A stretch of 64,000 bases of DNA from Oikopleura dioica (lineage: Eukaryota; Chordata; Appendicularia; Copelata; Oikopleuridae), in contig OU015567.1 in NCBI GenBank assembly GCA_907165135.1, forward strand, positions 4,097,001 to 4,161,000, read 5' to 3'. Positions 46,800-60,800 of the stretch are shown here, piece after piece; within the stretch, counting starts at the first letter, position 1; every line of letters begins with the position of its first letter. The notes beneath the pieces were generated by a model. That model was not told the DNA's origin, ran no database searches, and saw nothing but the letters and a program-made list of their open reading frames with translations. The translations under genes and the position numbers were made by a program.

Positions 46800-48967
46800 T
46801 CAGTTTGTTTCTTCAGTTGTTTCTTGAATCTCAGACTGGTTTTCGGTCTTGTCGTCTTCCTTGATTTCAGTCTTGTCAGAGCTACTTCCAAGCTCATTGT
46901 CAGTCTCAACTGGGGCAACTTCGCTTGATCTACAAAAGCATTAGAAATGATAGAATAAAACCTTCTTACTCATAGAAGAAAAAGAAATAAACGCCTCCTG
47001 CGATTCCAAAAACGCCAAGAGGAACAAAAATAGAGGTGCAGATAATCATGACAAGGTTGTCTTTCTCACAAGTATAATCATCATAAACAATTGGTGATGT
47101 TTCCTCATCAAAATCCTTTCCAAAAATTTTCTCATCGAAAACTCCCTTATATTTGTCGTTTCCGCATCCATAGGAGCACTTATAAGGGAAATAATTATCA
47201 AAAATGTTATTTTAGGAAATACCCGTGTTTCACAACTGCATTCAAAGAAGCGCTCTTTAGTTTCATCCTTTTCGGCGGTGCATTCATCGGGGCATTTGAC
47301 TGTTTCATTGGGTTTTGGGGGCTCCAATTTTTCGCATGAGTGCGTATCTGTTGGTTCTTTTGCAATAACATCATATGAATTTTTTGTTGTGCTGAACGAC
47401 AAACATTGATATTCAAGAGATTTGTACTCTGGCGTTTGGTCTGTTTCCTCATCACTTAAAACTGAAGTTTGTTTCTCGAGAACTAAATAATTGTTAGTCA
47501 CGATCAAAAATCTTATATCTACCATAATGATTGTTTCCGCAATGAGATTTTGCTATTTCATTTAAATCATCATTGCAAATACAATTTCCATTTTCACATT
47601 TATTATCTTCAGTGCATCCTTCGCCAACAATATCAGAGTAAGAACCTTGAGCTTCTGCTAATTTAAAATATTCCGAATCCGATTTTGTCTCGTCTTTGAC
47701 AATGGTAAATTCATCAAAGCACTGCCAATATTGGGCAACAAACTCGCCACCAGTATTTTTGCATTCTTTAACTTCGAAGAGCCGATCAAAGCAGGTTTTT
47801 GTGCATGTATCCTCAAAAAAATATTTTATCTTGTTATAATAAAAATTTTACCATTTCCTTCTCAACAGGGAGATTTTTGATCAGACATTTTTCTCCTGCT
47901 TTAAGACTTCTTCTTGCTTCAGTTTCCCACTTTGCTCCGGGAATCGTCAGACATTCATCAGAATCCGCAACAGCACATTCACACTGATATGTGACGATTT
48001 CATTATTAGTTTTCTTATCACATGTATGAGTTCTTGCACCACATGGAAGCTGGGCGATTTTCTCTCTTTCACAAAATCCATATCCATCATTTGAAACTTT
48101 GCAATTGTCTTGCTTATAATCGAGAATTGGTTTACCCTACAAAGAGAATAATAAAATTTAGATCATTAAACACGTCTTAACCTCGTAACAAGTATTCTTG
48201 ACACATTGCTCAATATCTGCACATTCATTTGTGTATGAGGCTGCTGAGCATGTCATTGTTGCAACTTTCCCCGACGGATCCGTGCAAGAGCATCCTGAGC
48301 TTGTAAAACCGCCTGTGCATCCAAATTCATCCAAAGCGTCTCCATCTCCAGTTTTCGTGTATGTATTTACTATTGAAGATCCGTCGAAAGTCAAGGTATA
48401 CTCTTCGCCCGATTTATATCCGCAAGAAGGCGTCTGGCATGTGTGTGAAATCTGATTGGTGGTATTGCTATCGATGATTTTTTTGTTGCAGCCATTAAAA
48501 GGGGCATCGAAGCAAAAAATGGTGTCTGTGACAGTTTCAGCCGCATCGATTGGGTTTTGATGAGAATTTGGACAGGAAAATTCAGAAAGTAATTTTCCGG
48601 AGCATTCATAAACACAAGATGTGATAAGATCAGCATCATCAGCTTTACCATCAGAACAGCCAAAAGGAGAAGCTGGACAAGAAGAAATTGTCACAGCATT
48701 TTCGACAGTACAAGTTATCTCTTCAATAGCAGTATATGGATTTCCATCACTACCATCTGGATGAGCAACGACACAGCCGCTAAAAATGGTTTCGGGCGTT
48801 TCTGTTTCTGAAGCAGACAAAATCTCCTCGCATGTCTTTTCCTCGAAAGTTCCAAGATTCAGGTCTCCGAATTTCCCATAAGTTTCGCTAACACATTTGA
48901 ATGTTTCGGTAAAGGTTGCAGAGCCCTGAACGCATGCCAGAAGCCCGAAAAAATTTAATCGTCTCAT
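46800..48967 (-). CDS. Cysteine-rich type I membrane protein, not recognised
   Basis: Six exons: 48967..48182, 48136..47852, 47811..47523, 47482..47223, 47178..46970, 46929..46800; 1959 nt, 652 residues, phases agree. Signal peptide MRRLNFFGLLACVQGSATF; long extracellular part with many cysteines in loose repeats (CxCxDP, CxYECSG, CQCEC-like pairs) and an NTT glycosylation site; one span LVMIICTSIFVPLGVFGIAG; short acidic cytoplasmic tail with repeated KTE/DDK. The ATG at 48967 is used; the longer frame starts without ATG. Only 156 bp separate it from the stop codon of the VWA-like gene upstream. No family recognised; a surface or secreted-matrix protein is the inference. Confidence 0.8.
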
Positions 48968-49123
48968 TTTCAAAAAGGCTTTCTGAGAGTAAGAAATGGA
49001 ATTGAAAAATTACAAGTTTGTTGCGCCAATTAAACAAATAGGGCTCACTTCATGATACAGACGTCAATTTATTTCTTGAAAACTTGCTTTGTAATAAGAT
49101 TGAAAACGATGTCGAAAATTTTT

Positions 49124-52100
49124 TTACAGAAAACATGAATTTCTTTTCAAAATGTAATCATTGTTCCAAACATGGTCATTTTTGATTGCGCACTCTCTAG
49201 TACTCTTCCGGTACTCTTCAATCAAATTGTTTTGGCAGCTCCATAAGCAACATTCGCCAATTTTTGTGTCTCCGTCAAATAGTTGAAGCCTTAAGATAAA
49301 AAGAGAAGCAATTTATATTTGATACCTAGCTCCATTAACATCATCGCTTATTGACTCGTAGCATCTTTTTTGAGTGTCATCATTATAGAACAACGATTGT
49401 TTCTGGCAAATAAATTTGTTCATATCCTTTATCGTTGACCAAATATCAGTGAAAGAATCCGTAATTGTTTCATCAGAAGATTTGCCAGAAAATTCAGCTG
49501 GTGCGGCATGTTTTTCAATTTTGATCGTGTCTTGCAGAATTGAAAATATTTACAAGCTAAGATTTAGTTCTAAGTGATTTCCATTCTTTCCAAAAAATTC
49601 ATGTTCTGCAAGTTTTAACAATGAAGCATCTGTTGCTGCCACCATAATCGGAAAACGTGCATCAGAATTACCGATTGATCGCATCACATAACTATCTGGA
49701 CTTGTATCTTGTAGATGAATTATCTTGACACTTGGGCTTCTACGTTTTTCTTCTGCATAGATATCTTTTATGAAGGAGATTGTTTGCTCAAATGTAGGAG
49801 TTGTTCCTTTGCTCTCGGTGATGTGAGGATTGAGAATTGAGAGCTTGATTATTTCTTAAAAAGCTTGACATTTTCTCAAACAAGAAAGCGGACAAATAAT
49901 AAAGATCTTTACCTAAAGCATCTTCCAGTTTAGTTTTATCAGGATCGTTGACTCCAAAATTGATCTTTGCAGTGTCGAATAACTTTGTCAATTTCATCGA
50001 TCTTCTTGGCTTACTTAGTCCATAGATTTGAATTCTGCTTCGAAGTAGCTTGTTGTCAATGTTATTTGCGTCCCATTTGAATTCAAAGGCTCGCAGCGCT
50101 TCTTGAATCAGAACTGTGTAGTGGCTCAGGTACAAAGATGTCGATTGCTGAGAAATGTCGATGGTAAAGATCAGATTTAGATCTTCTTTCATCGTGCAAG
50201 TATGCTGGGTAATCTTTATTTCTTCGTTTGAGCCAGATTTGACACCAGGAGATCGACAAATATCCTCAGTGATCTTTTTCGATAGTTGGTCGTGGAAATC
50301 GTCCCCAACAATCAGCATTATTTTACCAAAATATGCCCTGAGAGAGAAATGAATAATTTATCAAACAAGGAGGAAGATTTAAAATATTTTGGTATCCTTA
50401 GGCAAGAAAGTCTTATTTCGTAACTACGGGAGAAAACTTTCCTACAGTATTTGCCGATAGCGATTCCTATCGCCGAATTTGTTTAATGAACTTGCCTGTT
50501 GTTTGTTTGTCCGTTCAAAATACTGCTTCGTCGATCGCCCGTTTCTATGATTACTGTAAATACATCATCGCCAGACGACCTTCCGAGCGTTCTTTCGCCA
50601 TTTCCCGTATTTTCTCGTTCTCCGCTGTTCAGCTTTTGGAAACCCTCTTGTGTCGTTAGCAAATAATAAACAGGCTTGAGCGTTGAATCCGGATCAGAAG
50701 TCATTCTTGCTGTTTTAACGGTTGACTCAAATGAGAAAGCCGCAGCGGCTCGATTCTGGTAAAGAGCGGAATTTCGAATTTTCTTTCGCGCAAAGAGGAT
50801 TTTTTGTAGAACTTCTTCGGATGTTTTCAGATTCTTGAAGCTAAGATCTCGAGAATCTTCACCTCCAACATATCCTTTTAAAATAATTAATGATTGAGAA
50901 TTCTGATAAATCTTACTCAGGCTGATAGCTGAAAAAGTAGAGCTTTCGATAATCTGCATCACCGACTCCTCCAAATGAACTCTCTCATCCACATCCACTC
51001 CCGCGTCGATATAGAAGTTCAAATCCACCAGGTCGTTGCACTTTTTACCCTTGACGACATCAACATCTGGCGATTTGAAATCATCTTCTTTGCAAATAAC
51101 CTTCTCCAAATTATCATAAAATGCATTTTTATCCTCTGAGAAGAAGTAGTTTTCGACATAAGGAGACATCACTTTTGTCCAGCGAGGCTCTTCCGCTGCT
51201 GTTTTTATGATTGAGATACTGTACTCAGGAGCTTCGGGGAGCATTTCGTCGAGATTTCCAATGTCATCTTCGAAACTCTGCCAGTTCAAGTCGAGCTTGG
51301 ACTCGTCGATCAGGAAAATGACCTGGAATCCGTTTGGTTTGTCAAGCATTTGATTATACTCGCTTTCGGACTGCTCGACGCACATATTGAGTGAGTCACC
51401 CTCGGCGCTTGCGCTAGAACTGGCGTCGTAGGAATCGTAAGACCCGTAGTCATCATAGACACTACGACGTTTTCGATAATAGTTGTACTGCCCCTCACCA
51501 TAACCATACTCTTGATCAACACTGTCATCTTTATTCAGGAAGTCGATACTGTACTATCAAGCAAATACTGAATTCCCTTGACAGTTGCTCCATCAAAATG
51601 ATAATTGATTGGCAGGTTTTGATACCGCGTAAACAGTTATCGAATCCCGTTCCTATGCCAGAATCGTTTTCTATTCCGCAACCACCGTAACTACCGAATT
51701 CGTTCTTGAAAGACTCGTAGCCGCCGAGTATCGACAGCGTGTTGAAATATTCTGACCAGATAAAATCAACTGGATCTGGGTACAAGTGCTCAAAATACTG
51801 GAGATTTTGGAAGAAATTGTCGCGGTCATTGTTGAAAAGAATGTATTTTTCGGTATCTTTTATGCCGACGAGGGTGATTTGGGCTTTTTTGGGACAAGAA
51901 ATTTCCTCAATATTTTCTGAAAATGAATATTTTCGTCCATTCCTGAAGGTTTCAACAAACAAAGAGAATCGGAAATAATGTTCACGAAATCCTTGTTCAA
52001 CTTCACGACAAAAATGACATTATCGGACTTTTTCTTCTGATCACATTGAATGATTTTTCTGTCCTCACAATAATCCTGAAGAGTTTTACTGCCTGCTTTG

Positions 52101-54561
52101 AAAGTAGATGTCGTCGTAGTCGGAGCCGTTGTCGTCGTAGTCGTTGTTGTTGTCGTTGTAGTGCGGCAAGTACGTAGATTTGAGAGGTAGTGTTGATAAG
52201 ATTCTGGACTTTCTAGAATTCCGATATCATTCAGTTCCAGAAGCGACTTGATTTTGTGAACATCATCAGAACATTGTGACTCTAGAAAGGTATTTTATAC
52301 AAGAGATTTTTGATGCTATCCATACCAACAATAGGCAAATGGTTGATATTGAACTTCTTGTTGGGTACAAAAATCGTGAGTTCATCCGGCTGAAGCGCTC
52401 TATCATCGACCTTGAATTTGGGATTTGAAATCTGTCAGAAGTGCACGTCAAATATTGGCACCTCATATTTTCGTTTCAAATCCCTGGCTTAACGAACTCG
52501 GAGTCAATGTCTCCAATTGTGATCACGTACTTCATATCTTCAGGTTTCTCCGGCTGGGTATTTCCAAATCCTTCAGCTTCGACCTTTTTCAAAACCTCAT
52601 TCAAGTCAATTGGCTCTTTTTCCAACTCCTTGCTGATTCCCTTTTTGAGCTTGTTCATCGAAAGATAGTCCGTGTATTTTCCATCTTTTTGGAAAAGACG
52701 AACGACTCGTTGTTCCTTTTCGTTTTCAATTTGAACTTTTTTGGCGAATCTTGCGATGTCTTTTGCTGATCGAGTAACTCTGCTTTCTGGAACCTTTCTT
52801 TGGCTAAGCAGAAGGAGTGGGAAATACAGGACTTCTGTGAATATCAAAGGCAATTCCTACAAAAAGTCGACCTTGCTGAACCCTTTCCTGAGCGCCAATA
52901 ATCAAGTCAATCGTTGAAATGTCCTTCCTGATGTCTTCAATGCTCGCGCCGAGGTTAAAGCAAACAGCCTCTTGAATATGATTCAAGTTTTCGGCGGAAG
53001 GAGATAGCGAGTCAAGTCTGACAACACCGTCAACAGCAGAATGAAACGCTTGAAGGTCCTTGTCGAAGCTTATTCTGTATTCGTATAGCGACTTCTCCAT
53101 AATAACGATTCCTATCGTCTAATAAGTAGGATATTTGGAGACAACATAGGTAAAAAGAACGAATATCGTCAATTCTATCTTTCAAAGTCAATGAATCCTT
53201 GCCTTGACTTTTGGTTTCTGGGCGTAAACATTCCTCACGTAGGAGTACCTACGGTCCGGCTGACCTTGTGCGCTTCTCGCTAGAGATAAATCTTAAAATT
53301 CATAAGTCCTTATTTTTATGACCTCTTACCGTAGTGAAACATGAATGCAATTTTTGGGACAAGCGGGCTAGGTGGATCATTTGAGTCAGGACAGCTCGCC
53401 AGCTCAGCTGCTCGAAAAGCGCGCTCGTAAATGTCTCGTCTTTCATTTGTCAAAGCCGATTTTGATTTTTGCAGGATTCGATCAGAGTTGAAATACCAAA
53501 ACGGCTTGTCGACGAATTCCGTCTTTTTCCACTTCTTAGGGTTCGAGTGTCCTTCCATCACATGACCAGTGCGGACATAATTCATGTCTTTGAGAGCCTT
53601 TGTGATCAGTTTTTGCTCGTCCTCGATTGTGAGAAAAGTATTCGCTTTTTGAGGATTGTCGTAGTCGACCAAAACTTCGAAAGCGTCGGAGCACTTTGCC
53701 TCGGATTTCCGAACAGCGCGGATTTCTTTTGGCTTTGGTGGTGGAGTCAGGACTGGGTAGAGCTCTTCAGCAGAGGATATTTCGCAAAGTCGTTGCTAGA
53801 GGAATTTATGATTTGTTTATTTTCGCCTCTGCTTTACCTTGATCATATCTTTGACTGTATAAAGACGCTGCCAATTTGTCGGTTGGAAAACAAGGCAATG
53901 ATTTTCAGAAAGCTTCAGAAGCTGGCTTGGCGAAAACTCTTCCGGAGTAACTGAAATGACGAAAGGAATGTCCTCTGGATTTGCATTTTCGGACCAAAAG
54001 CTTGGGGTCAGCTGATCGCCCTTATCAGCAAGTCGATGACCGGAATGAAAAACGATAGCTACTTTTTTGTTTTCTTTGTTTTGGTCAAGAATTATCAGCT
54101 TGAAAAATGAAAACAAGGACTCTATCCAAATTTGACCTTTAGCCTGGTTTACTTCCATAGAAAGCTCGCTCAAACAAATTCAGTTTTTGATCTGTCATCG
54201 AGCTAACTGGAATCGAACCGCCGGGAGTGAGCTGTACTCTGTCGATGAGTCCTTTTAAATTCTTCGCGCCTCTAGAAAATCCTCGCTTTTCGGAAAGACT
54301 CTGTCGATAGTGAAAGGGAAAAATCTTCTGTTGATGAAAATTTCTCCTGCTATTTGACCCTGGCATCCAGTCGACCAGCTTTTTTATTAATTTCTGTTGA
54401 TTTCTAAGCGCTTCTCTGTTGTCATGACCAGTGTCGAGCATATATACGATGTCCATTTTGAACTGATTTCCGCAAAAACGAAAGTCATCTTTTGAGTAAG
54501 TACTGTATCTCGCATTTGATCCTCCATAGAACAACAAGAATAAACTATTAAAATGCTTCAT
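49124..54561 (-). CDS. Large secreted protein with repeated VWA-like units and furin-type site, paralog B
   Basis: Start 54561, signal peptide MKHFNSLFLLFYGGSNA. Clear exons include 54561..54153, 54073..53838, 53795..53330, 53279..53203 (GC-AG intron after it), a run 51385..50483, and the last 49289..49124. Repeated units start with a cysteine and a hydrophobic strand ending in Asp (FKMDIVYMLDTGHDN, DLNFYIDAGVDVD, NLIFTIDISQQSTS), which suggests VWA-type Rossmann folds with degenerate metal sites; this is inference. Between halves is a Thr-rich linker (near 52100-52160) and the dibasic site YRKRRS near 51465, a good furin consensus. The C-terminus has a Cys-rich block (GECCLWSCQNN). Some middle exon borders were not settled, among them GA-AG candidates near 52890. 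Paralog A lies 293 bp upstream. Confidence 0.72.
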
Positions 54562-54854
54562 ATTTTTTCTTTCTCTATTTGAAGATTCTGCCGAGAGCGA
54601 TTTTAAAGGGGATGAATTGATCAAACAAATAATTCGTCTTGACTTTGAATCTCAGGATGTCTATCTTCTGAGAATCTTGACTGATGAGTCATCAGTGATG
54701 ACGGGGGTCTTTGACATAAGCGGCAGTCTCCAAAGCTCGACAAAAATGGACAAATGATAATATTGAATGCTTTTTAATCGTCTTTCTTTTTGTGTATTGA
54801 GAATCAATTTATTCAGTCAGGACTTGAACTTTGTCAGCGAAGCACTCAGGTAAA

Positions 54855-57800
54855 TTAAAGTAAAAAGCAAGAAGCACTATTCAGTTCAGATTCTTTCAAT
54901 TGCAAGCATTCTACAGAGGGGACGCGAAACTCGCTGATTTGGTTGTCTTTGCAGCTCCAAACGCAACAATCGCCCACCATTTTCATTCCTTCAATCAGTC
55001 CAAACCTGAAAATAAAATTGATGAAGTCATCAAAAAGCATAGAAAACCTAGCTTTGGAAGTACCGATTGGCTCATAGCATCTTTGGAGACTTTTTTGATT
55101 GTAAGAAACTGGTTGGTCCTCGCAAATAAATTCATTGATATCTTTGATTGTCGTCCAGATATTATCAAAAATGTCAGTTAGATGTGAAGTTTCACATTTG
55201 GGCGTATTTTTGATAATGATCGAAGTTTCTTAAAATTGAGATAAAACAGTCTGATCCGCTTGACAAAAATTTTGTCGTTTATGTTTTATCCCTTCCGAAG
55301 TCCTCTTTTTCCGCCAACTTTCTGAATTCCATGTCCGACGAAGCAACAAGAATGGGCAAGCTAGCTTTTGGCTTTCCCTTTGCCCTCGGCACAAGTGTAT
55401 CTGGAGATGTATCCTGCAGGTGAACAATTTTAATGTTCGGGTAGTTCCTCTTTTCCGAAGCGTAAAGTGTCTTCAAGAATGAAATGGTTTCGTTAAATTC
55501 AGGGGTCGGTCCTTTCAAATCGCTTGAATCAGGATTCGTGACGCGTACATTTATCGTTTCTTTATAATTGCTCAAATAAAACATTCTTTTCTGCCTTTTT
55601 TTTGATTAATTTTGAGCAATTTCCTAGGGCTAGCTGTAAAGTGGTCTTATTTTGATCGCAAACCGCAAAATCCACCCCCGTTGGACTTCTTTCTTCGTCG
55701 TAAAAAGTATCAAACAGCAATTTTTTCTCCAGTACGCTTCTTGGTTTGTTCACTCCAAAAACTCGCAGTCGACTTTTCAACTGTTTGTTGTCAGGATTAT
55801 TTGGATGCCATTTGAACTCGAAGGCGCGGAAGACTTCTTGAATGATGGCAGTGTAATGGCTTTTGTAGTAGAGAGACGATTGTCGAGAAAGATCGATAGT
55901 GAAGATCAGATTGAGGTTTTCCTTGAAAGAGCATGTATGATGCGGTTCTTCGTAGTTGTCGTCATTGCAAGATCGAGAGTTACAGTACTCGTTGTAGATT
56001 TTTTCTGAGATTTTTCGATTGATGTGCTCGCCGCCGATGATTGCCATGTTTCTTAATAAAATTAGTACGACTCTATTTTTTTGACTTACGGATCACTGTT
56101 GCTGATAAGACTCCTCATCTCCGGCTTAAGGTCTTCATCAATAATGAATGTACGGCACGTCAATACTGTCGAGTTGCAGTTCATCAAAGCATCTTCATCA
56201 CCAAAAGTTCTCTGAGCAACCCTGCATTTAGCAATTTCTTCGAATCGTTCCCCATTTGTCAAGAAAAATACGGAGGGTTTGATTGCGGCATTCGGATCTG
56301 AGGTCATTTCGAGTAATTGGTATGAGGATTTTAATTGGCTTTTGAGAGCGTTGCAGTCCTTGAAAAGTCGCGTCTGTAATTTTTCGCGAGCATGGAGAAT
56401 TGAATCGATAACATCTTGAGTTGAATTGAGATTTTGAAGTGAAATTCATTCGATTCCCCGCCAATATACTCTTTGAAATACTCGATTATGGTTTTTTTAA
56501 AGTTCATACTCAAATTGATCTTCTCAAAAGTCGAGCTTTCCACAATCTGCATCGCTGCTTCTTCCAAAATCGTCCGTTTTTCTAGCTCCACTCCACCATC
56601 AACTAAGATGTTCAAGTTCTCCCTCGTGTTGCACTTTTTGTTCTTCACCAAATTGACATCTGGCGATCGGAATTTCTTCGCTTTGCAAAGTGATTTTTCC
56701 AAGTTTTCAAAATCCACTTTTTCTTCAGAAACATGATAGTTTTCAACTTCTTTTCCAACATTTTGCCACCACCAAGGTTCTTCTGAAGACGTTTTGATGA
56801 TAGACGTTATGTAATTGGGCAGATTTGGGTTCAGAGATATTTCCTCTTTGATCTCTTTCTTGAAGCTTTTCCAATTTGGGTCAAGTTTTGTCTCGTCGAT
56901 TAAGTAGACAAAATGGAAGTGATCGCTTTGGTTGAGGAATCTGCCATATTCTTCTTCTGTCGCAACATATTCGCAGGTCGATTTGTCCATTTCAGAGGAA
57001 GAATCGAAATTAGCATAGTAACTTGACTCTACGCTTCTTCGTTTTCTCGATTCTTCCGGGCTCTTTTTGAAGGATTCAACAAAAGATTGGTAGTAGGAGG
57101 TTATCATTCGTGCTGCCCCTAACCCTAGACCTAACCAAAGGGGCTACGCCCCCGGGACCCCCTCACCTCAGGCCTGAGCCAGGGGGCTTCGCTCCTCTGA
57201 CCCCTGTTTAGAGTTCCCAGTCCCTAACCCTAACCACTAGCCCAGATTCTGGAGATCTTGAATGGCTCAAATCAAAGGGTCGAATGATAATCCCTCTCTA
57301 CGATAAGATTCGTCCTTTCCTGATAATATGAGTCCGCCAATAAATCTGAGTAACCGTATTCTCCATAAGGATCATAATCTGGAAGACCCCCTCTCACATC
57401 GCATCCGTCAGTAAAACCAAACTGGTTATCAAAACTTTCTTGTCCGTCAAGAATATAAATCGTGCTGAAGAAATCGTACCACTGAAAACTCGACGGATCG
57501 GGATAAAAACTGTCAAAGAACTGAAGAGAATCGAAGAAATCATTCCTTTTTGATTGAAAATAACATCTTTTTCATAATTATTTGCTCTTCTGTTAGACCA
57601 ATCAAGGTTATTTTTGCTTTTTCTGGTCTTTATAAAGCAGTTTATGCTTATGGTAAAGGGGTAAAGACCGTTCCTTCGGGATCCAATAAGCAAAGTCCAT
57701 CTTTTATAATTTCGGAAAAATCATCATTCATTTTTGCCACAAAAATGATATTTCCCGATTTTAAGTCTTGTTTGCACTTTACAATTTTTCGTTGATAACA

Positions 57801-60800
57801 ATACTCGTCCAGGGATTGATGACTAAGTTCGTGGGGACTAGGTTCGTGGGACTAGGTTCGTAGGTGGTTATGCCAAAGTATGCAAGATGGGGTATGGTTT
57901 CCTTTCTATAAGGAACAATGTGGTGCGACTAGGTTCGTGGGACTAGGTTCGTAGGGGTGCTAGGTTCGTGGGTTTTGAAATTAGAGATTTTTCTATAAGT
58001 ATTATAAGTATTATAAAAATTATAATTTTTTTTTATAAGGAACAATTGAGTGCGACTAGGTTCGTGGGACTAGGTTCGTGGGTTTTGAAATTTTTTTTTA
58101 TAAGGAACAATTAAGTGCGACTAGGTTCGTGGGACTAGGTTCGTGAGTTTTGAAATTTTTTTATAAGGAACAATTGAGTGCGACTAGGTTCGTGGGCTAG
58201 GTTCGTGGGTTTTGAAATTATTTTTATAAGGAAAAGGAGGGTGCGACTAGGTTCGTAAGACTAGGTTCGTGGGTTTTGAAATTTTTATAAGGAAAAGGGG
58301 GTGCGACTAGGTTCGTGGGACTAGGTTCGTGAAGACTAGGTTCGTGAAGGTTAGGTTCGTGGGACTAGGTTCGTGGGACTAGGTTCGTGAAGATAAGGTT
58401 CGTGAAGACTAGGTTCGTGAGACTAGGTTCGTGGGACTAGGTTCGTGGGACTAGGTTCGTGGGTTGTAAAATTGGGTAAAGTTGAATGGTAAAAATGACT
58501 TTCCCACCCCCCAACCCCCAAAATAGGCCGCTAGGCTCTTTAACTGAGTTTCTATGTTAGCGCTGAATAACAATGGTTGCCTTAGAATAGAAACCCACGA
58601 ACCTAGTCCCACGAACCTAGTCGCAACCCATTTTTCCTTATAAAAAATTTTAAAAGCCACGAACCTAGTCCCACGAACCTAGTCGCACCCCATTTTCCTT
58701 ATAAAAAAAATTTTAAAAGCCACGAACCTAGTCCCACGAACCTAGTCGCACCTCCCTTTTCCTTATAAAAATAATTTCAAAACCCACGAACCTAGTCTCA
58801 CGAACCTAGTCGCACCCTCCTCTTCCTTATAAAAATAATTTCAAAACCCACGAACCTAGTCCCACGAACCTAGTCGCACATAATTTCTCCTTATAGAATA
58901 AAAATAATTACCAATTAAAAACCCACGAACCTAGTCCCACGAACCTAGTCGCACATATTTTTTCCTTATAGAATAAAAATTCTAACCAATCAAAAACCCC
59001 CGAACCTATATTTAGATAGCAATATTATTTTATATGATCATATAATTACAATACATATATATAAATATATATAAATAAATATATACATATAAATAACACT
59101 TAATCATTATAAATAAAAATATACATAGTAAATAAAAAACTCACGAACCTAGTCCCACGAACCACGTTTTCAAGCCAGCCACCCACGAACCTAGTCTCAC
59201 GAACCTAGTCCCCACGAACTTAGTCATCCCACACCTCGTCCAGTGTCGGCAGCGTTGCCTGTTTCATTGACTTCGGAGGAACAGTTGTGGTTATTGCTCT
59301 TTCCGTTGTAGTTGGGCAGTACCCGAGGCCGTAGACATATTTTTGATAGGCATCTTTGTCCAAAATTTGCTCGATATGCTGAATATCATAAAGCGGCCGG
59401 ATTGTTTCGAGTGAGTCGACACATTCTGATGCGTTCTTTTGAACAATCGCGAGATGGTTGATGTTGAATTTTTGTTCTGAACGAATGGGGAAAAATTGTC
59501 AGGAAGAAGGGCTCTTTCTTCTGCTTCCAATTCCTCAAAACTTTGCGGTTCTATATCCCCGATTGTTATCACAAATCTGTCCTTTTCCGCATCATCTCCG
59601 TCTTCTTTAATTTGCCTCAGTGCATAATTCAAATCGACTGGCTCCTCCTTCAATTCCTTTTTTATTCCCTTTATCAACTTGTGCTTCGAAGTGTAGTCAG
59701 TTGCCTGTCCATCTTTTTGAATGAGTCTCACGACTCGTCGTTTCTTACCATTTTCTATTTCGACTTTTTTGGCGAATCGGGCAATTGCTTTTGCTGTCAT
59801 TTTTTCTTTTTCAGGAGATGTCTTAGAAAGGTTTTTGAAGGGCGGAATCAAAGAGGAGAAAAATCATTGATTTCAACCTTTTTCCTGTTCGCCAATGATC
59901 AGTTCAATCGTCGAAATATCTTTCTTAATATCCTTAATACTTGCACCAAGATTTTCACAAACAGCTTCTTTAATTCTTTTCAAGTTATCCCGATTTGCAT
60001 CAAGTGAGTCTATCCGAACAACTTGATCTACAGCAGCATGAAATTCACGGAGATTCTGGTCGGTTTTGTTTTTATGGTCAAAATTGACTTTGTCCATAAT
60101 GACGATTCCAATAGTTTTGACTTTTGGCTTCTGGGTGTAGACGATTCTCGGGCTTGAATTGAAAATTGGGTCTTTATGTGGGTTCACAGTAAATTTTCGA
60201 TAAAAAAAGGTTATCCTCCTTGATTTCGGAAAGGATAAAAATTTTCAAATAAACTACTTTTTTGGTCATTTTTCAGTATTTCAGAAATTTCGGAACCTTC
60301 CCTCCTCCGCTTCTGACATCCGGAAATCCAGATTCCAGAGCATAATGAAACACAAACGCAATTTTCGGACTCAGCGGGCTTGGCGGGTCATTTGAATTCG
60401 GACAGCTCGCAAGCTCAGCCGCTCGAAAAGCGCGCTCATAAGCGTCCATTTTTCCATCGACCAATGCTTTTCGCACTTTTCCGCCGCCAATTCTGTCAGT
60501 GTCAAAATACCAAAAGGCCGATCAACATACTCAGTCGTCGCCCATTTTTTCTTCATCGAGTGTCCCTCCATAACATGCCCAATTCTTCTGTAGTTGAAGT
60601 CTTTAAGCGCTTTTGAGATGAGTTTTTGCTCGTCTTTGATGATTTGAATTGCGGTTCCTCCGTTTGGATTGTCATAATCGACCAAAACTTCGAACTCGTC
60701 GGTGCATTTCGCTTTTGATTTTCGAAGAGATCTGATTTTTTCGCGGCTGGCGGAGGAGTCAGCCCTGGGTACTGCTCTTCTGAGGCGGAAATTTCGCAGA

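Noticed and set aside
57110-57242. Possible telomeric repeat
   Set aside because: Only two or three CCCTAA-like units at each side of a GC-rich core; too short and interrupted.
57830-59220. Regular short repeats that look like a CRISPR array
   Set aside because: Units are 14 bp without unique spacers, switch orientation at the centre and sit between target duplications; they are subterminal repeats of a transposable element in an animal gene.
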